The notes: generated by a model from the sequence alone, not told the origin. Positions 1 through 10,652 are shown, counted from the first letter of the stretch. The stretch: 64,000 nucleotides of DNA from Saprospiraceae bacterium (GCA_028280415.1 JANQLV010000079.1:32060-96059), one strand, 5' to 3'. A program made the numbers and translations.

Positions 1-2
1 TT

Positions 3-98
3 GTTAACTGGGAAAGGGTATAGGTGGTTAAGAGAACTGCAAAAGCCATCTACAATGCAGAAATCGGTTTATACAGATTGACTAGTTGTTTTCAATAA
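3..98 (+). pseudogene. Possible 3' fragment of a gene cut by the window edge, interrupted by a stop
   Basis: In frame 3 the sequence reads VNWERV, a TAG at 21-23, then VVKRTAKAIYNAEIGLYRLT and SCFQ before TAA at 96-98. The 'yNAEIgLyRLT' ending resembles the C-terminal helix of TolC-like efflux proteins, but the match is short and the in-frame stop is unexplained. Frame 1 is also open to the TGA at about 88-90. The remaining DNA to the regulator at 443 shows no convincing gene. Confidence 0.2.
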
Positions 99-442
99 AA
101 AAGTTTGCAATCCTTAAATAAGATAGATACGCTTTATATTTTTTGACTGAAACCAGATAAAACCCAAATCTCTACGGATCGATTTGTAGAATCTGCATCC
201 CATCAAAAAAGAATTAACAATTACTTTACATTGAAGTGGTGATGAATTAATAAAAACAGCGGGTTGCTTTTTTGCCTTAGACTAAAATGGCTTCTTATAT
301 TAATTCATCTTTAAAAAATCTTTAAGTTTAAAATCTGAGTAATAAGAATATGTTTGAACTACTTATTTTTGGTTTAAAGTGATTTAACAATAAAGAAGAT
401 CACATATTAGAGAATTATCCGGAGTAAGCGATCGAGTGCTAC
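99..442. other. AT-rich intergenic stretch, nothing recognised
   Basis: This stretch is AT-rich and has no open frame of useful length on either strand. I saw no clear TTG/TAnnTTTG promoter and no terminator-like stem. It presumably carries the promoter of the response regulator. Confidence 0.5.
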
Positions 443-1153
443 ATGAAAAATCTAAAAATGATTATGCAAAACTCCGAAATAAAAATTCTACTGGTTGATG
501 ATGAACCAGACATTATAGAGTTCATACAATACAATCTACTCAAAGAAGGCTATGCAGTTTATACTGCAAATGATGGCCTGGAAGCTATTGACATTGCTAT
601 TAAGGTTAAACCTCATTTGATTCTGCTGGATATTATGATGCCAGGGCTGGATGGTGTTGAAACTTGTCACCGGCTGAGAACTATGAAAGATTTTAAGCAT
701 ACGTTAATTGCATTTCTGACTGCCCGTCACGAAGAGTACTCGCAGATTGCTGGCCTGGAAGCCGGGGCAGATGATTATATTCAAAAACCGATCAGGCCCC
801 GATTGCTTATTACCCGAATTAAAGCTTTGCTTCGCAGACATCAGGAAATTGTTACAGAAGAAGTAAACAAAGAGATTCGCATCGGTATGCTCAAAATCGA
901 CAAGGATAGATATGAGTTATACAATGAAGATGTCAAACTCAATCTCGCCAAAAAAGAATTTGATATTCTCTGGCTACTCGCCTCAAAGCCGGGAAAAGTA
1001 TTTTCAAGAGAAGAAATATACCGAAGTGTATGGGGTACCGAAGTGATCGTGGGTAATCGCACGATTGATGTTCATATCAGCAAGCTTCGAGAAAAAGTCG
1101 GCCAGGAGTATATAAAAACTATTAAAGGAATTGGCTATAAACTGAAAAGTTAA
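443..1153 (+). CDS. OmpR/PhoB-family response regulator
   Basis: This is a two-component response regulator of 236 residues with a receiver domain (about 12-125) and a winged-helix DNA-binding domain (about 143-235). In the receiver the acidic pair lies in LLVDDEPD, the phosphoacceptor is D63 in LLDIMMPG, the switch threonine is T93 and the conserved lysine is K115 in QKPIRP. The wing ends in IGYKLKS, as in OmpR-type effector domains. Start codons at residues 1, 6 and 8 are all possible; MQNSEIKILLV (from 464) gives the most usual N-terminus. No histidine kinase is adjacent inside the window, so its partner and targets cannot be read from context. The next gene rightward, a large secreted protein, starts 212 bp later and may be unrelated. 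Confidence 0.93.
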   Translation: MKNLKMIMQNSEIKILLVDDEPDIIEFIQYNLLKEGYAVYTANDGLEAIDIAIKVKPHLILLDIMMPGLDGVETCHRLRTMKDFKHTLIAFLTARHEEYSQIAGLEAGADDYIQKPIRPRLLITRIKALLRRHQEIVTEEVNKEIRIGMLKIDKDRYELYNEDVKLNLAKKEFDILWLLASKPGKVFSREEIYRSVWGTEVIVGNRTIDVHISKLREKVGQEYIKTIKGIGYKLKS

Positions 1154-1365
1154 TACCATTTTAATGTTATATAATTGTTTTTCTGGAAAAAATTTGTAAA
1201 TTAAACCTTGGAAATCATTTCAATATCTTTCCTGCCTGTTTATTTGCATTCTATGGGATTTATTCAATCATAGAAACTGTTCGATGTTAAAGCTTTAAAT
1301 TATGTATGGTTTACAATTAATTGTAGCCTGCTTTTTTGTGAAACAAAACTAAAACATGTCTAGCT

Positions 1366-4300
1366 ATGAAGAATCTTAATAGACTACTCTCTATTCTGAC
1401 TATCCTTTTATTGCCTATTAGTTTCTTATACAGTCAACTTACGATTACCTATACCAATCCTGTCGGGAATACCGTTTGCGATACGGCAAGTTATCAGGTA
1501 ACTGTCACTAACAATTTTCCGGATACAGTTTTTCAGGTTTCAGGAATAATAGACCTGCCTATGGGAATTGATTATGTAGCAAATAGTGTCGTTGATGCAA
1601 CAGAGCAGGATATCAGCAACCTAAATATGCCTGTATTTGGTTTACCGGATATTCCGCCCGGCGAATCGCATACTTTTTCAATGGATGGCTTTTATCAGTG
1701 CGAGCTTATTGATAATATTAATAATGGTGTTTTATTCACCAACACTATAACCATTAACCATCAAACAGGTAGTCAATCTGTTACGACAACGCCATATCTG
1801 ATCGAAACGGCTTTATTAGTAATTACCGGTACGACCAATGATAATATTATTGGAACAAAAGGAGACATTCTAAGCAGAACAATCACCATCCAAAATACCC
1901 GACTTGGCGCTTTGTCCTCTTTTACTTTTTCGGATATGCACGGAGGGGGTATTGAAATCAGCAGTGATCTTGGAACTGTTAGTAATTCGGGAAATAATAT
2001 TTTTGAAATCACACTGGGAGCAGAAGACTTTATGACTATAGGAGATGGAGACGGATTATTCGAGTTAAATGAGGTCATTACTATTACCGAAACAATTTTG
2101 ATCACTTCCTGCGGTTATACTCAAAACAACAGTAATTCCGATCTGACCGTAGAATGGGGATGTGGTGGTACAAGCTGTCAGCAAAGTTTTAGCTTTGCGG
2201 TGGTACAATTTATTCCGAGCAACGATAACCCTTTGCTCACTGCAACAACAACGACCAATTTGCCAACAAACTTTTGTGCAGAAATACCGGCCAGACAGTC
2301 CCTTACGATTACGAATACCGGTACGGCTCCTGCAATTGATATCGATGTGCAAATCAATCAGGATTCTTCGGCAGAAGTTACCGGAATGCATCCGGATAGT
2401 TTTACAATAGATAGTAGCACCAATTCTACAGCAATCGATCCGGACTTGAGCCTAGCAATTGATTACGATGGTTGTAGCCTAACCGGACTTGTATATCAGG
2501 AAGCCTCGATTGTTATACCCTATTTATCTCCCGGAGCATCAATTACTATTAGTTGGGATAATTATTCCTGCGCGCAGGGATGCGGAAGTCCAATCCTTGG
2601 CTGGCTTTATGAAATAGAATACGAACAAAGCTGCCCGGAAGGTCAGTCCGCATTATTATCCGGAGGTAATGGTGGCGATACTCCAATAGGCGAATTAATG
2701 GTTGATACTGTGACCTTCGCAATTGGTGAAATCATTCTGGATGGTACAACACATACTTTGGATTACGGGCTGGGATCAGATTTGCTGGATGATTCAACGG
2801 GTACCTTGAATCTCGAGTTCATAATTCCATGTGGTTTCAAATGGGAGCCAGATAATAATCTGGTACTTGGCGGCCAATCCCCCATTAATTTTAATATTCA
2901 ACCAAATCCTTTCGGAAACACAATAGTCAATCTCGAATACGAGCTGCCAATGGATAGTGATAGTGTATTTACGAGCTTCGATTTGTCTTTCACCTGTGAT
3001 GCCCCTTGTTTACCACCGGCCCAATATGTTGAGATTTATAATACCTCCTGCCCTCCTTTAGACCTTTGTATTGGAGATACGACTTATGTGGATACTATGA
3101 GTGTAAATACTTCGATTATCCTGGATACTACATCCACCGCGTTCTGTGCCATTCAGGAATGTCAAACTTTCCCTCTTCAATACGTTTGTTATAATGGTGA
3201 AATTACTCAAGTCTATCCCCCGGGCTATTTGAATTACGAATTGGAATCATTGAGGTCAAACTTCGGCTTAGCAGATAATAATAATGACCGCATTGCAGAT
3301 GCCAGTGGAAATATAAATTTCAATCTCATCAGGCAGGATAGAACGATCCCCGGAGATACCATCAGGACGGTCATTGACGGTTCGCTGATCATGGATATAC
3401 CCGATTCATCTTTTGCCTTTGGTGTAATTGCTATCAATTTCGGGTCACATTCCGCAGATGATGAGATAGACAATGGTTTTTGGCTGGATCAGGGAGATGA
3501 AGCACTGATGGATGAAGGAGGAATTGTCCCTATTGATGCTATTCTTCGAATTTATGACAGTAGTTCCGGAAACTATTATGAATGCAGTTTAAATCCGGAA
3601 GAAATTCTCTATAGACAAAGAGCTACTTTATCGGTACCCAATACCAGACCACCCGATATTATTGATGATATCATATTTACAAGTTATTCCTATAATATCA
3701 GCATCCCGAATTTACAAGGCTGCATTCCTGCTGATTACCTCTATGAAATCGGAGATTCTATTCAGTTTGTTGCCCGGCATAAATTGATTTATAACCCTCA
3801 GCAAGACATCGGTGGTCTTCCGATGATTGTCAATATGCGAACGGGGTCATCCGTCCGCCTAGCCAATCCGGGAGAAGAAAATTTTGCCTGCATTTGTCCT
3901 TCGGTTAGCTGGCAGTATTCTCCTTACCGTTATCGAATATTCCCCGGGTTTTATAATATCCTTCCTTGTGAAAACTTTGATGAACCCGGAGGACAAGGTT
4001 TTCAAATGTTATTGGGAGATGGAAACTTTTTCCCTTTTGAAGTACGACCATTGGCTTTTATCAATGAATGGAACATGACAATACCTCCGGAAGTCAGTTT
4101 GCTCTCCTCCACACTCACGAGTTGGGAAGTTCAGGAAGGAGCAACTCTCGCTTCCAATGTGGCATTAGCTCCGGATGGACAATACGGTCCGGACTTTGCA
4201 CCTTATCAAACACCTTTAATAGACGAAGGATTTTCGTTTTTCCTGGAGCATGAATTTGATTCTGATTGTTACCAGGAGACATCTTTAACTATGGATCACT

Positions 4301-7300
4301 TTTTACAAATTGATTTTGCAGACAATCTACCCGAGCTCAGTGATCCCCTGGATACCCTTCTCGAAGTACAAGGTTCTTTCAACCCGCTTCGACCATTTTT
4401 ATCCCTCACCAGCACACAGCCAAATTATGTGAGTTACGATAATGTAGCAATCTGGGATTTTAATTTGACGAACAATCCAAATGGTTATCCCAATCCCGCA
4501 GAAAACGTTTGGATGACTATCTCTTCTCCTACGGGATTGCTCACGGATTTTCAATTGATCAATACAACTACCGGTCAGGTAATTACACCGCAAAACGGTA
4601 TTTTCCAGTTGGGAACCTATCAAATCGGACAGTCGGATACTTATCAACTCATTGCAATTACGAATAGCTGTGAACTCGAACGACTAACTGTAAATTACGG
4701 ATGGAACTGTGATCCTTATCTCTCTATGAGTGCGCAACCTTGCGATGTAAATACTTTTGAATTCACCGTTATCTCTCCAAGAGGAGAAATAGAAATGAGT
4801 GTAGTCAGCCCAATTACACCGGTTGACCTATGCGATACTATATCTTATCACACTATTGAAATTTTTAATGCTCAGGTAGGTGCTGTTTTCAATGTCAACC
4901 TGGAAGCAACCATTCCACAAGGTTTAATCATTGTCCCCGGTTCCAGCCAAATTGCTTATCCAACAGCAGGTAATTTCATTGATATTCCCGACCCCATTGA
5001 TTTGGGAGGGGGGAATGTACAGTGGAACATTTCGGCCCTGAGCGACTCCATTGGTATCCATGGACTATCCGGTATTGGTAGTAATCCAAATAATTCAGTA
5101 AGTATTCGCTTCCTGAGTGCGACGGAGTGTGGTTTTATTGCTGGTTCACAAATCATTTTTACAGCTACCGCTTTTCAAAACTGTAATGAAGCAACAAATA
5201 CCATTTCCAAACCGGGAGATCAACTGCAAATTGACGGAATAGCTCCCCCTTATGAATCCGACTTCATCATTACGACAGATGGTTCGACTTCTGTCGGTTG
5301 CGGGGATGAATTCACGATGACTGTCTCCATGCAGGCAGATGGTGTAACCTTGGTCAACGACAGCTTATTTATTACCTTACCACCTGGTATACTTTTCGAC
5401 GAGGATTCCTACAATCCACTGGAAAATGCCCCCTTGGAAGGGCCCAATATTAATCAGGACTCTGCTTCACAAGTATTATCCTGGGAATTACCCGAGAACA
5501 TTCCCGCTAATACCCCCATCAATTTCCAGATTACTTTGACGGGTTTTTCCGAAGCAGCCTGTGGCGAAAATACGATTTTGCTACAAAGCCTGCAGGAACA
5601 AAGTGCAGTTTGTACCGCTACCGGAGAACTGTGTACCGTCTTTGCACAAACAGGAAGTACAAGTCTCAATATCGATATAAATCAACCTGTTCTAGATATC
5701 ACCGCATTTGGCGGTATATACAATAATGGCATTTTCGATTTTAATCTCGGAATAAACAATTCCAGTACCAATGATGGAGATGGGCTAACGGTAGATTTTT
5801 ATCTTGACCTGGATGGGAATGGCATCCTATCCGATGGTGATTCTTTGGTAAATACCACAACCTTCTTTGGAACTGTAAATGGAGGTACGACCACCAATGT
5901 CAATGGCAGTTTCCCTGTAGGTATAGAATCTCTTTGTGGTTTATTGGCTGTTATTGATGAAGGGGACAACTGTGCCTGTAACTCTGATGCTTCAACCTTG
6001 ATATCTCCATTATCGAATATCCTTCCGGCTGCATCCGTTTGTTCCAGTACGGATACCGAGATTGGAATCCCAGGTACAATGGGCAATACTTACCAATGGT
6101 CGCCGGCTTTGAATTTGGACTGCCCAACTTGCCCAACAACCAGTATCAATATTGAAAATCCAACAGATGATCCCATCTTTTTAAATTATGTTTTGATCGA
6201 AGATCTGGGCGGTTGTACCATCAATCATCAATTAACTTTAAATGTATTTGACGAACCTGGTATTGTTGATGATCTGCCGGCTATGTGCCCGGAAGGGTCG
6301 GTTTTCCTGAATGCAGAACCGGGTATTCTTTACAACTGGGCAGGTGAAGGAATCATTGATCCGAGTTTATCCACACAGGAAGTAAGTCCAATGGCAACTA
6401 CTACTTATTCACTGACCGTTACGGATAATAATAACTGTGTAGGTACTGATGAGATTGAGGTCATCGTTTATCCTTCTCCGCTGGCCGAAGCTGGTCCAGA
6501 TGAAGAATATTGTGTAGAAGACCTGGTAAGTTTGAATGCAACGCAGAATAGCAACTACTCATACCAGTGGTCACCAGCCAATCAATTAAATAATGCAAAT
6601 CTTCCAAACCCGATCATTATCGATAATCAAAATACCACTTACAGTTTGACGGTGACGGATGGTAATAGTTGTACAGCCGTCGATGAAGTAACTATTACTT
6701 TTGATGAAGGACCGGAGCTTAGTTTATCGATCACGGAAGAGACAATCTGCGATGGAGAAACCATTACGCTGGAAGTCTCCGGAGCCCAGACTTATCAATG
6801 GACGCCTTCCATCGGACTGGATTGTGATATTTGTCCAGTTGTCGAAGCCAATCCAACTGAAACAACTATTTACACTGTTTTCGGATACAACGAAAACGGT
6901 TGCGAAAGCAGTAGTACGATTACAGTAACGGTGAATGATGATTTTTTAATGGGAGAAGAAATACAGTATCTATGTGAAGGAGATACACTCATTATTTTGG
7001 ATTCACTGATTTTCGAAGCCATTACATTTTGTGATACTCTGATTGCAATGAATGGTTGTGATAGTATTCACTGTGTCGAAGTTATTGAAGCCAATCCGCC
7101 AAACTTCTCCTTCCCCTTGGATATTACGGTAGAAGCAGGCATGGAAGTGACACTTGATCTCGATCCGGATTTGACGTATACTTTTGATCCTCCCGGAATT
7201 ATTCCCGACTGTCAGAACTGCTCGGAAGTAACCTTTACACTGGAAGAAACCACAGAGTTCTCGGTAAGCATTAGCAATCCCGAAGGTTGTGAATCCCGCG

Positions 7301-7620
7301 AGAATATCAAAATAGATGTATTTAGAAGGTGTCTGGCGGATAACCTGGTATACCCAAAAGCCTTTTCTCCAAACGGCGACGGAGTTTCAGATAACTTTTG
7401 TACTGTACTGCCGGAGAACCATTTGGAACAAGTGAAATCTATGAAGATTTATAATCGCTGGGGGAATATCGTTTACGAATCCAGTGGTAATGATGCCTGC
7501 TGGGACGGAACGTATAATGGTAAAGAGCAACCTTCGGATGTATACATATATGTCGTTGTAGTAGGTTGCAGTAATCGGAAAGACGATATTGTAAAAGGAG
7601 ATTTAACTCTAATAAAATAA
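1366..7620 (+). CDS. Giant secreted Ig-like/PKD-like protein with T9SS type B (CHU_C) C-terminus
   Basis: This is a 2084-residue exported protein. A signal peptide covers about residues 1-24 and ends at FLYSQ. Most of the chain is beta-rich, with many cysteines and DUF11-like segments built on phrases such as TITNTGTAPA. The last 600 residues contain repeated Ig/PKD-like modules with the pattern YQWSPA...CPTCP...TTYSLTVTDNN-C. The C-terminus (about 1990-2084) is the gliding-motility-associated CHU_C domain: YPKAFSPNGDGVSDNF, KIYNRWGNIVYES, CWDGTYNG and a final VKGDLTLIK. In this phylum that domain marks type IX secretion with surface anchoring (type B signal). The product is probably a cell-surface or adhesin-like protein; no catalytic domain is recognisable. 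A strong terminator follows at 7653, so it appears to be monocistronic. Confidence 0.9.
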   Translation: MKNLNRLLSILTILLLPISFLYSQLTITYTNPVGNTVCDTASYQVTVTNNFPDTVFQVSGIIDLPMGIDYVANSVVDATEQDISNLNMPVFGLPDIPPGESHTFSMDGFYQCELIDNINNGVLFTNTITINHQTGSQSVTTTPYLIETALLVITGTTNDNIIGTKGDILSRTITIQNTRLGALSSFTFSDMHGGGIEISSDLGTVSNSGNNIFEITLGAEDFMTIGDGDGLFELNEVITITETILITSCGYTQNNSNSDLTVEWGCGGTSCQQSFSFAVVQFIPSNDNPLLTATTTTNLPTNFCAEIPARQSLTITNTGTAPAIDIDVQINQDSSAEVTGMHPDSFTIDSSTNSTAIDPDLSLAIDYDGCSLTGLVYQEASIVIPYLSPGASITISWDNYSCAQGCGSPILGWLYEIEYEQSCPEGQSALLSGGNGGDTPIGELMVDTVTFAIGEIILDGTTHTLDYGLGSDLLDDSTGTLNLEFIIPCGFKWEPDNNLVLGGQSPINFNIQPNPFGNTIVNLEYELPMDSDSVFTSFDLSFTCDAPCLPPAQYVEIYNTSCPPLDLCIGDTTYVDTMSVNTSIILDTTSTAFCAIQECQTFPLQYVCYNGEITQVYPPGYLNYELESLRSNFGLADNNNDRIADASGNINFNLIRQDRTIPGDTIRTVIDGSLIMDIPDSSFAFGVIAINFGSHSADDEIDNGFWLDQGDEALMDEGGIVPIDAILRIYDSSSGNYYECSLNPEEILYRQRATLSVPNTRPPDIIDDIIFTSYSYNISIPNLQGCIPADYLYEIGDSIQFVARHKLIYNPQQDIGGLPMIVNMRTGSSVRLANPGEENFACICPSVSWQYSPYRYRIFPGFYNILPCENFDEPGGQGFQMLLGDGNFFPFEVRPLAFINEWNMTIPPEVSLLSSTLTSWEVQEGATLASNVALAPDGQYGPDFAPYQTPLIDEGFSFFLEHEFDSDCYQETSLTMDHFLQIDFADNLPELSDPLDTLLEVQGSFNPLRPFLSLTSTQPNYVSYDNVAIWDFNLTNNPNGYPNPAENVWMTISSPTGLLTDFQLINTTTGQVITPQNGIFQLGTYQIGQSDTYQLIAITNSCELERLTVNYGWNCDPYLSMSAQPCDVNTFEFTVISPRGEIEMSVVSPITPVDLCDTISYHTIEIFNAQVGAVFNVNLEATIPQGLIIVPGSSQIAYPTAGNFIDIPDPIDLGGGNVQWNISALSDSIGIHGLSGIGSNPNNSVSIRFLSATECGFIAGSQIIFTATAFQNCNEATNTISKPGDQLQIDGIAPPYESDFIITTDGSTSVGCGDEFTMTVSMQADGVTLVNDSLFITLPPGILFDEDSYNPLENAPLEGPNINQDSASQVLSWELPENIPANTPINFQITLTGFSEAACGENTILLQSLQEQSAVCTATGELCTVFAQTGSTSLNIDINQPVLDITAFGGIYNNGIFDFNLGINNSSTNDGDGLTVDFYLDLDGNGILSDGDSLVNTTTFFGTVNGGTTTNVNGSFPVGIESLCGLLAVIDEGDNCACNSDASTLISPLSNILPAASVCSSTDTEIGIPGTMGNTYQWSPALNLDCPTCPTTSINIENPTDDPIFLNYVLIEDLGGCTINHQLTLNVFDEPGIVDDLPAMCPEGSVFLNAEPGILYNWAGEGIIDPSLSTQEVSPMATTTYSLTVTDNNNCVGTDEIEVIVYPSPLAEAGPDEEYCVEDLVSLNATQNSNYSYQWSPANQLNNANLPNPIIIDNQNTTYSLTVTDGNSCTAVDEVTITFDEGPELSLSITEETICDGETITLEVSGAQTYQWTPSIGLDCDICPVVEANPTETTIYTVFGYNENGCESSSTITVTVNDDFLMGEEIQYLCEGDTLIILDSLIFEAITFCDTLIAMNGCDSIHCVEVIEANPPNFSFPLDITVEAGMEVTLDLDPDLTYTFDPPGIIPDCQNCSEVTFTLEETTEFSVSISNPEGCESRENIKIDVFRRCLADNLVYPKAFSPNGDGVSDNFCTVLPENHLEQVKSMKIYNRWGNIVYESSGNDACWDGTYNGKEQPSDVYIYVVVVGCSNRKDDIVKGDLTLIK

Positions 7621-7652
7621 GAACTTTGTAAACATAGTAAGTGTAATGTTTG

Positions 7653-7686
7653 AGTGCTTATCCGAAAATCAGATAAGCACTTTTTT
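7653..7686 (+). terminator. Rho-independent terminator after the CHU_C protein
   Basis: A perfect 10-bp stem, AGTGCTTATC / GATAAGCACT, encloses a 9-nt loop and is followed by TTTTT. It lies 32 bp after the stop codon. Confidence 0.88.
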
Positions 7687-7994
7687 ATTGATTTAATTAT
7701 AAAACGCATAAGCCCTAAATCACAGTTTTGTCTTCTGATCTTGGCGCCCGGTCCCGAATACAAAAAGATCAGGAACCTATCTAAAACAAGTAATGCTCTT
7801 ACAAATACTTTTTGGCTTGAGCAATTTTCCGGAAATATCTATTGATTAAAAGCCAATATTTCTTTAATTTTTTAAAAACTTACAAGCAAAGAATTACGAA
7901 ATAATAATTCCAGGGCTTATTTTAAGCCAGCCCTGATCAATAAGCCCGTTTTTCATTTCAAAAAAATGAGGCTTTACAAAAAGATTATCCACTT
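7687..7994. other. Intergenic stretch before psuG, nothing recognised
   Basis: About 300 bp of AT-rich DNA lie between the terminator and psuG. A local repeat around 7911-7935 (CAGGGCTTATTT / AAGCCAGCCCTGA) could form a stem of about 9 pairs, but no poly-T follows. No credible reading frame is seen. Confidence 0.4.
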
Positions 7995-8921
7995 TTGCAA
8001 GAAATTACAGCCACTATGCCTTTGCTCGATATCCATCCCGAAGTGCAGAAAGCATTACAAAATAATCAACCGGTCGTTGCACTGGAATCCACCATCATTT
8101 CGCACGGGATGCCTTATCCGCAAAATGTCGAAACAGCGCTGATGGTCGAGCAAATTGTCCGTTCGGAAGGAGCCATTCCGGCGACGATTGCTATTATAGC
8201 AGGGCAGTTAAAAGTTGGACTGACCGAAGCAGAAATCACCCTGATTGGCAAAGCAGGCAGTGAAGTCATTAAGACGAGTCGGAGAGACTTGCCTTTCGTG
8301 ATCAAGCGCAAGCAACATGGAGCAACAACGGTGGCTGCTACCATGATTATCGCACAAAGGGCCGGGATTCGAATCTTTGCTACCGGTGGTATCGGCGGGG
8401 TGCACCGGGGAGCCGATAAATCAATGGATATCTCGGCGGATTTGCAGGAACTTGCCCATACAGATGTTAATGTAGTCTGTGCCGGGGTAAAATCTATTCT
8501 TGATCTCCCTATGACTTTGGAATATCTGGAGACTTTCGGTGTACCTGTAATCGGTTTTCAAACTTCGGAATTTCCCGCATTTTATTCCCGCAAAAGCGGA
8601 TTGTCTTTGCCCTACCGTTGTGAAAGTGCCGCAGAAGTAGCTGCTGTTTTAAATACCAAACAACAACTCCGCTTGAAAGGTGGCAGCGTGATTGCCAATC
8701 CGATACCGAAGGCCGATGAGATGGAATATCAATTTATTAATGAAGCCATTGACCGCGCAATTGAGGAAGCCCTTTCAAAAAAAATCACCGGAAAAGCCAT
8801 TACCCCTTTTTTACTCAACAGAATAAAAGAAATTACCAAAGGGAAAAGTCTCGAAGCTAATATAAAACTGGTTTGTAATAATGCAAAAATTGCGGCGCAG
8901 ATCGCCAGGCACTGGTCCTGA
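7995..8921 (+). CDS. psuG: Pseudouridine-5'-phosphate glycosidase
   Basis: The enzyme splits pseudouridine 5'-phosphate into uracil and ribose 5-phosphate, the second step of pseudouridine salvage in the cytoplasm. At 308 residues it has the family length (E. coli PsuG is about 312). Strong signatures are VVALESTIISHGMPYPQN, SRRDLPFV, GATTVAATM, ATGGIGGVHRGA, MDISADLQEL and CAGVKSILDLP. Counted from the TTG at 7995, Glu31 and Lys166 fall on the numbers I recall for the catalytic residues of the E. coli enzyme. The ATG at 8016 (residue 8) is the alternative and perhaps likelier start. No recognised pseudouridine kinase is adjacent; a PfkB kinase lies 2.7 kb downstream on the same strand, beyond an unrelated sigma-factor locus. 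Confidence 0.95.
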   Translation: MQEITATMPLLDIHPEVQKALQNNQPVVALESTIISHGMPYPQNVETALMVEQIVRSEGAIPATIAIIAGQLKVGLTEAEITLIGKAGSEVIKTSRRDLPFVIKRKQHGATTVAATMIIAQRAGIRIFATGGIGGVHRGADKSMDISADLQELAHTDVNVVCAGVKSILDLPMTLEYLETFGVPVIGFQTSEFPAFYSRKSGLSLPYRCESAAEVAAVLNTKQQLRLKGGSVIANPIPKADEMEYQFINEAIDRAIEEALSKKITGKAITPFLLNRIKEITKGKSLEANIKLVCNNAKIAAQIARHWS

Positions 8922-8995
8922 ACAAAACATTCATAATTCCAGTTTTGAAGGTCGATTATCCAATAAAAGGATACACCAATCCGGGAAATGGATTT

Positions 8996-9802
8996 TTAAA
9001 GAGAACCCGTAGCATACATTTTTTCAACGGTTGGATGAGGACTTCCACCTTCTTTTTCCAAGGTGATCACAAAGCCCCGACTACCTTTGATATAAGGAAT
9101 ACTATGTAAAACAGTACCTTCCGCATTTGTTTTAAGTACGCCCATATCTTTGTGTTTTCCATTCACATCGGCCCATAATTGATATTCATGTCCGGAAGGA
9201 CATTGGGGCAAGTCCACAATATTGAGATAACCTTTATTATGTTCCGGATTCCAATAGACTACGACCAGGGCCTGAGGGGCATGTTGAGAGCCTTTGAGTT
9301 TGACTTGTTGTGTAGTAATATCTTTCAGTACGGAATATTTTTGCCTGATTTGCTCGTTCAAAGCTTCAAGGTTTACCTGATCATTTTGCAGGTGTTTTAT
9401 CTGAGTAGCCAGCAAGGCCAGGCTTCTTTGAGCCGCTTGTTGTTGTTGGTATAAATTCCAGCTAAGTAGCCCGAGACCGAGCAATAATAAAGCAGCGATA
9501 CCCGAAGCCCACCTCCATACTAAAGGCAAAGCAACCCGTGGCGCCCGATCTTTATTTTTCAGATGCTCAGAATCAGCCTCATCACCCAGGCTGGCCATGA
9601 TTTTATGTTTCAAATGCCTGGGAGGACGAATAGCATGCATTTCCACATATTCCTCCATGCAATTTTGCATTTTACAGATATGTTCATTGACTTCTGGATA
9701 ATCTTTTGCCATTTGCTCAACATAATCCATCTCTCCCCGGTCTGCCAGACCTAGAACATACTTTTCAACAACACCGGAGTTTAAAAACTTTTGAATATCC
9801 AT
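8996..9802 (-). CDS. RskA-like anti-sigma factor, membrane-anchored
   Basis: This 268-residue protein pairs with the sigma factor encoded just upstream (93 bp gap). The N-terminal part (about 1-75) is a helical sigma-binding segment, with LGLADRGEMDYVEQMAKDYP resembling the anti-sigma-K N-terminus. One transmembrane helix lies at about 95-117 (WASGIAALLLLGLGLLSWNL). A short coiled coil (about 118-160) leads to an extracytoplasmic C-terminal RskA domain: VVVYWNPEHNKGYLNIVDLP, YQLWADVNGKHKDMGVL and GFVITLEKEGG. It should hold the sigma factor at the inner membrane until released, by analogy with Mycobacterium RskA. The signal and releasing protease are not visible here. The gene ends tail-to-tail with psuG, 74 bp apart. 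Confidence 0.85.
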   Translation of the reverse strand: MDIQKFLNSGVVEKYVLGLADRGEMDYVEQMAKDYPEVNEHICKMQNCMEEYVEMHAIRPPRHLKHKIMASLGDEADSEHLKNKDRAPRVALPLVWRWASGIAALLLLGLGLLSWNLYQQQQAAQRSLALLATQIKHLQNDQVNLEALNEQIRQKYSVLKDITTQQVKLKGSQHAPQALVVVYWNPEHNKGYLNIVDLPQCPSGHEYQLWADVNGKHKDMGVLKTNAEGTVLHSIPYIKGSRGFVITLEKEGGSPHPTVEKMYATGSL

Positions 9803-9895
9803 TCTTCAAAAATAAATCAACGAATCAGAGTGCCATAGTAAAAAATCACAATGCCTCTTTATTATGATATATAATTTTGACTGTTATTAGCAAAC

Positions 9896-10456
9896 TTAGG
9901 TCGAAGTTTGTCTAAGTATCGACCGATCAGAGAGTGCCTTTTTAAGTTCCCGTAGTGCTATCCGAATCCGTGACTTAACGGTCCCCAAAGGGAGTTTCAA
10001 TTGTTCCGCCACTTCTTGCTGGGTATACCCATTAAAATAAACTAAATCAATAATTGTTTTGTACTTTTCATCTAAAATTTCAATTTTTTTCCGAATTCCA
10101 ATATGATTAGTACTAAACTCATGACTTAATCCGGCTTCTGACTTATTTACGAAATCCTCAATAGGCCGGATTTTGCCATTGTACCGAAAATGAGCGGATC
10201 TCGTCTTGTCAATTGCAGTATTGCGGGTAATATTAAGCATCCAGGTAAATATTGTCCCCTTTGACCGATCGTATTTAGTAGCATTATTCCATATTTTCAG
10301 AAAAGCATCCTGCAAGACATCCTGGGCGATAGCCTCGGATCTTACAATTCTGCATACTACTCCGTATAAAGCCGCCGAATATTTATCATAAAGAACGGAA
10401 ATCGCTTCTTTATCTCTGGCCCTGAGCAGTTCTATTAATTGTTGATCGTTCAGCAT
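9896..10456 (-). CDS. ECF RNA polymerase sigma factor, SigK-like
   Basis: This 186-residue sigma-70 family protein has region 2 at about 20-90 (LYDKYSAALYGVVCRIV, AQDVLQDAFLKIW, GTIFTWMLNITRNTAIDKTR) and region 4 at about 125-178 (IIDLVYFNGYTQQEVAEQL, PLGTVKSRIRIALRELK). The sequence type and its RskA-like partner place it near the SigK group. It is transcribed leftward, with the anti-sigma gene as second cistron. A fasciclin gene starts 196 bp away in the opposite direction, so the shared intergenic region probably holds both promoters. By analogy with mycobacterial SigK, the sigma factor may activate its own operon and the fasciclin gene. That is inference from layout. Confidence 0.92.
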   Translation of the reverse strand: MLNDQQLIELLRARDKEAISVLYDKYSAALYGVVCRIVRSEAIAQDVLQDAFLKIWNNATKYDRSKGTIFTWMLNITRNTAIDKTRSAHFRYNGKIRPIEDFVNKSEAGLSHEFSTNHIGIRKKIEILDEKYKTIIDLVYFNGYTQQEVAEQLKLPLGTVKSRIRIALRELKKALSDRSILRQTST

Positions 10457-10652
10457 GAGAGAGATTCAAAAGGGTCAATAATTGTTTTGTTTAACTTTTA
10501 GACGATTTTTAAACACAAACATTAAACAAAAGTTTAGTATTTTTTTCAACTTCTACAAAATCCAAGATTGCTTTCCAATCGTAAGTGTGTTGAATGATCA
10601 TTTAATTCATTGTGCTAAATGCACCTTTTTTAACTACTTAAAAATTTATAAA

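Noticed and set aside
10482..10652. N-terminal extension of the fasciclin protein
   Set aside because: The 57 extra residues hide the signal peptide and lie in the divergent promoter region.
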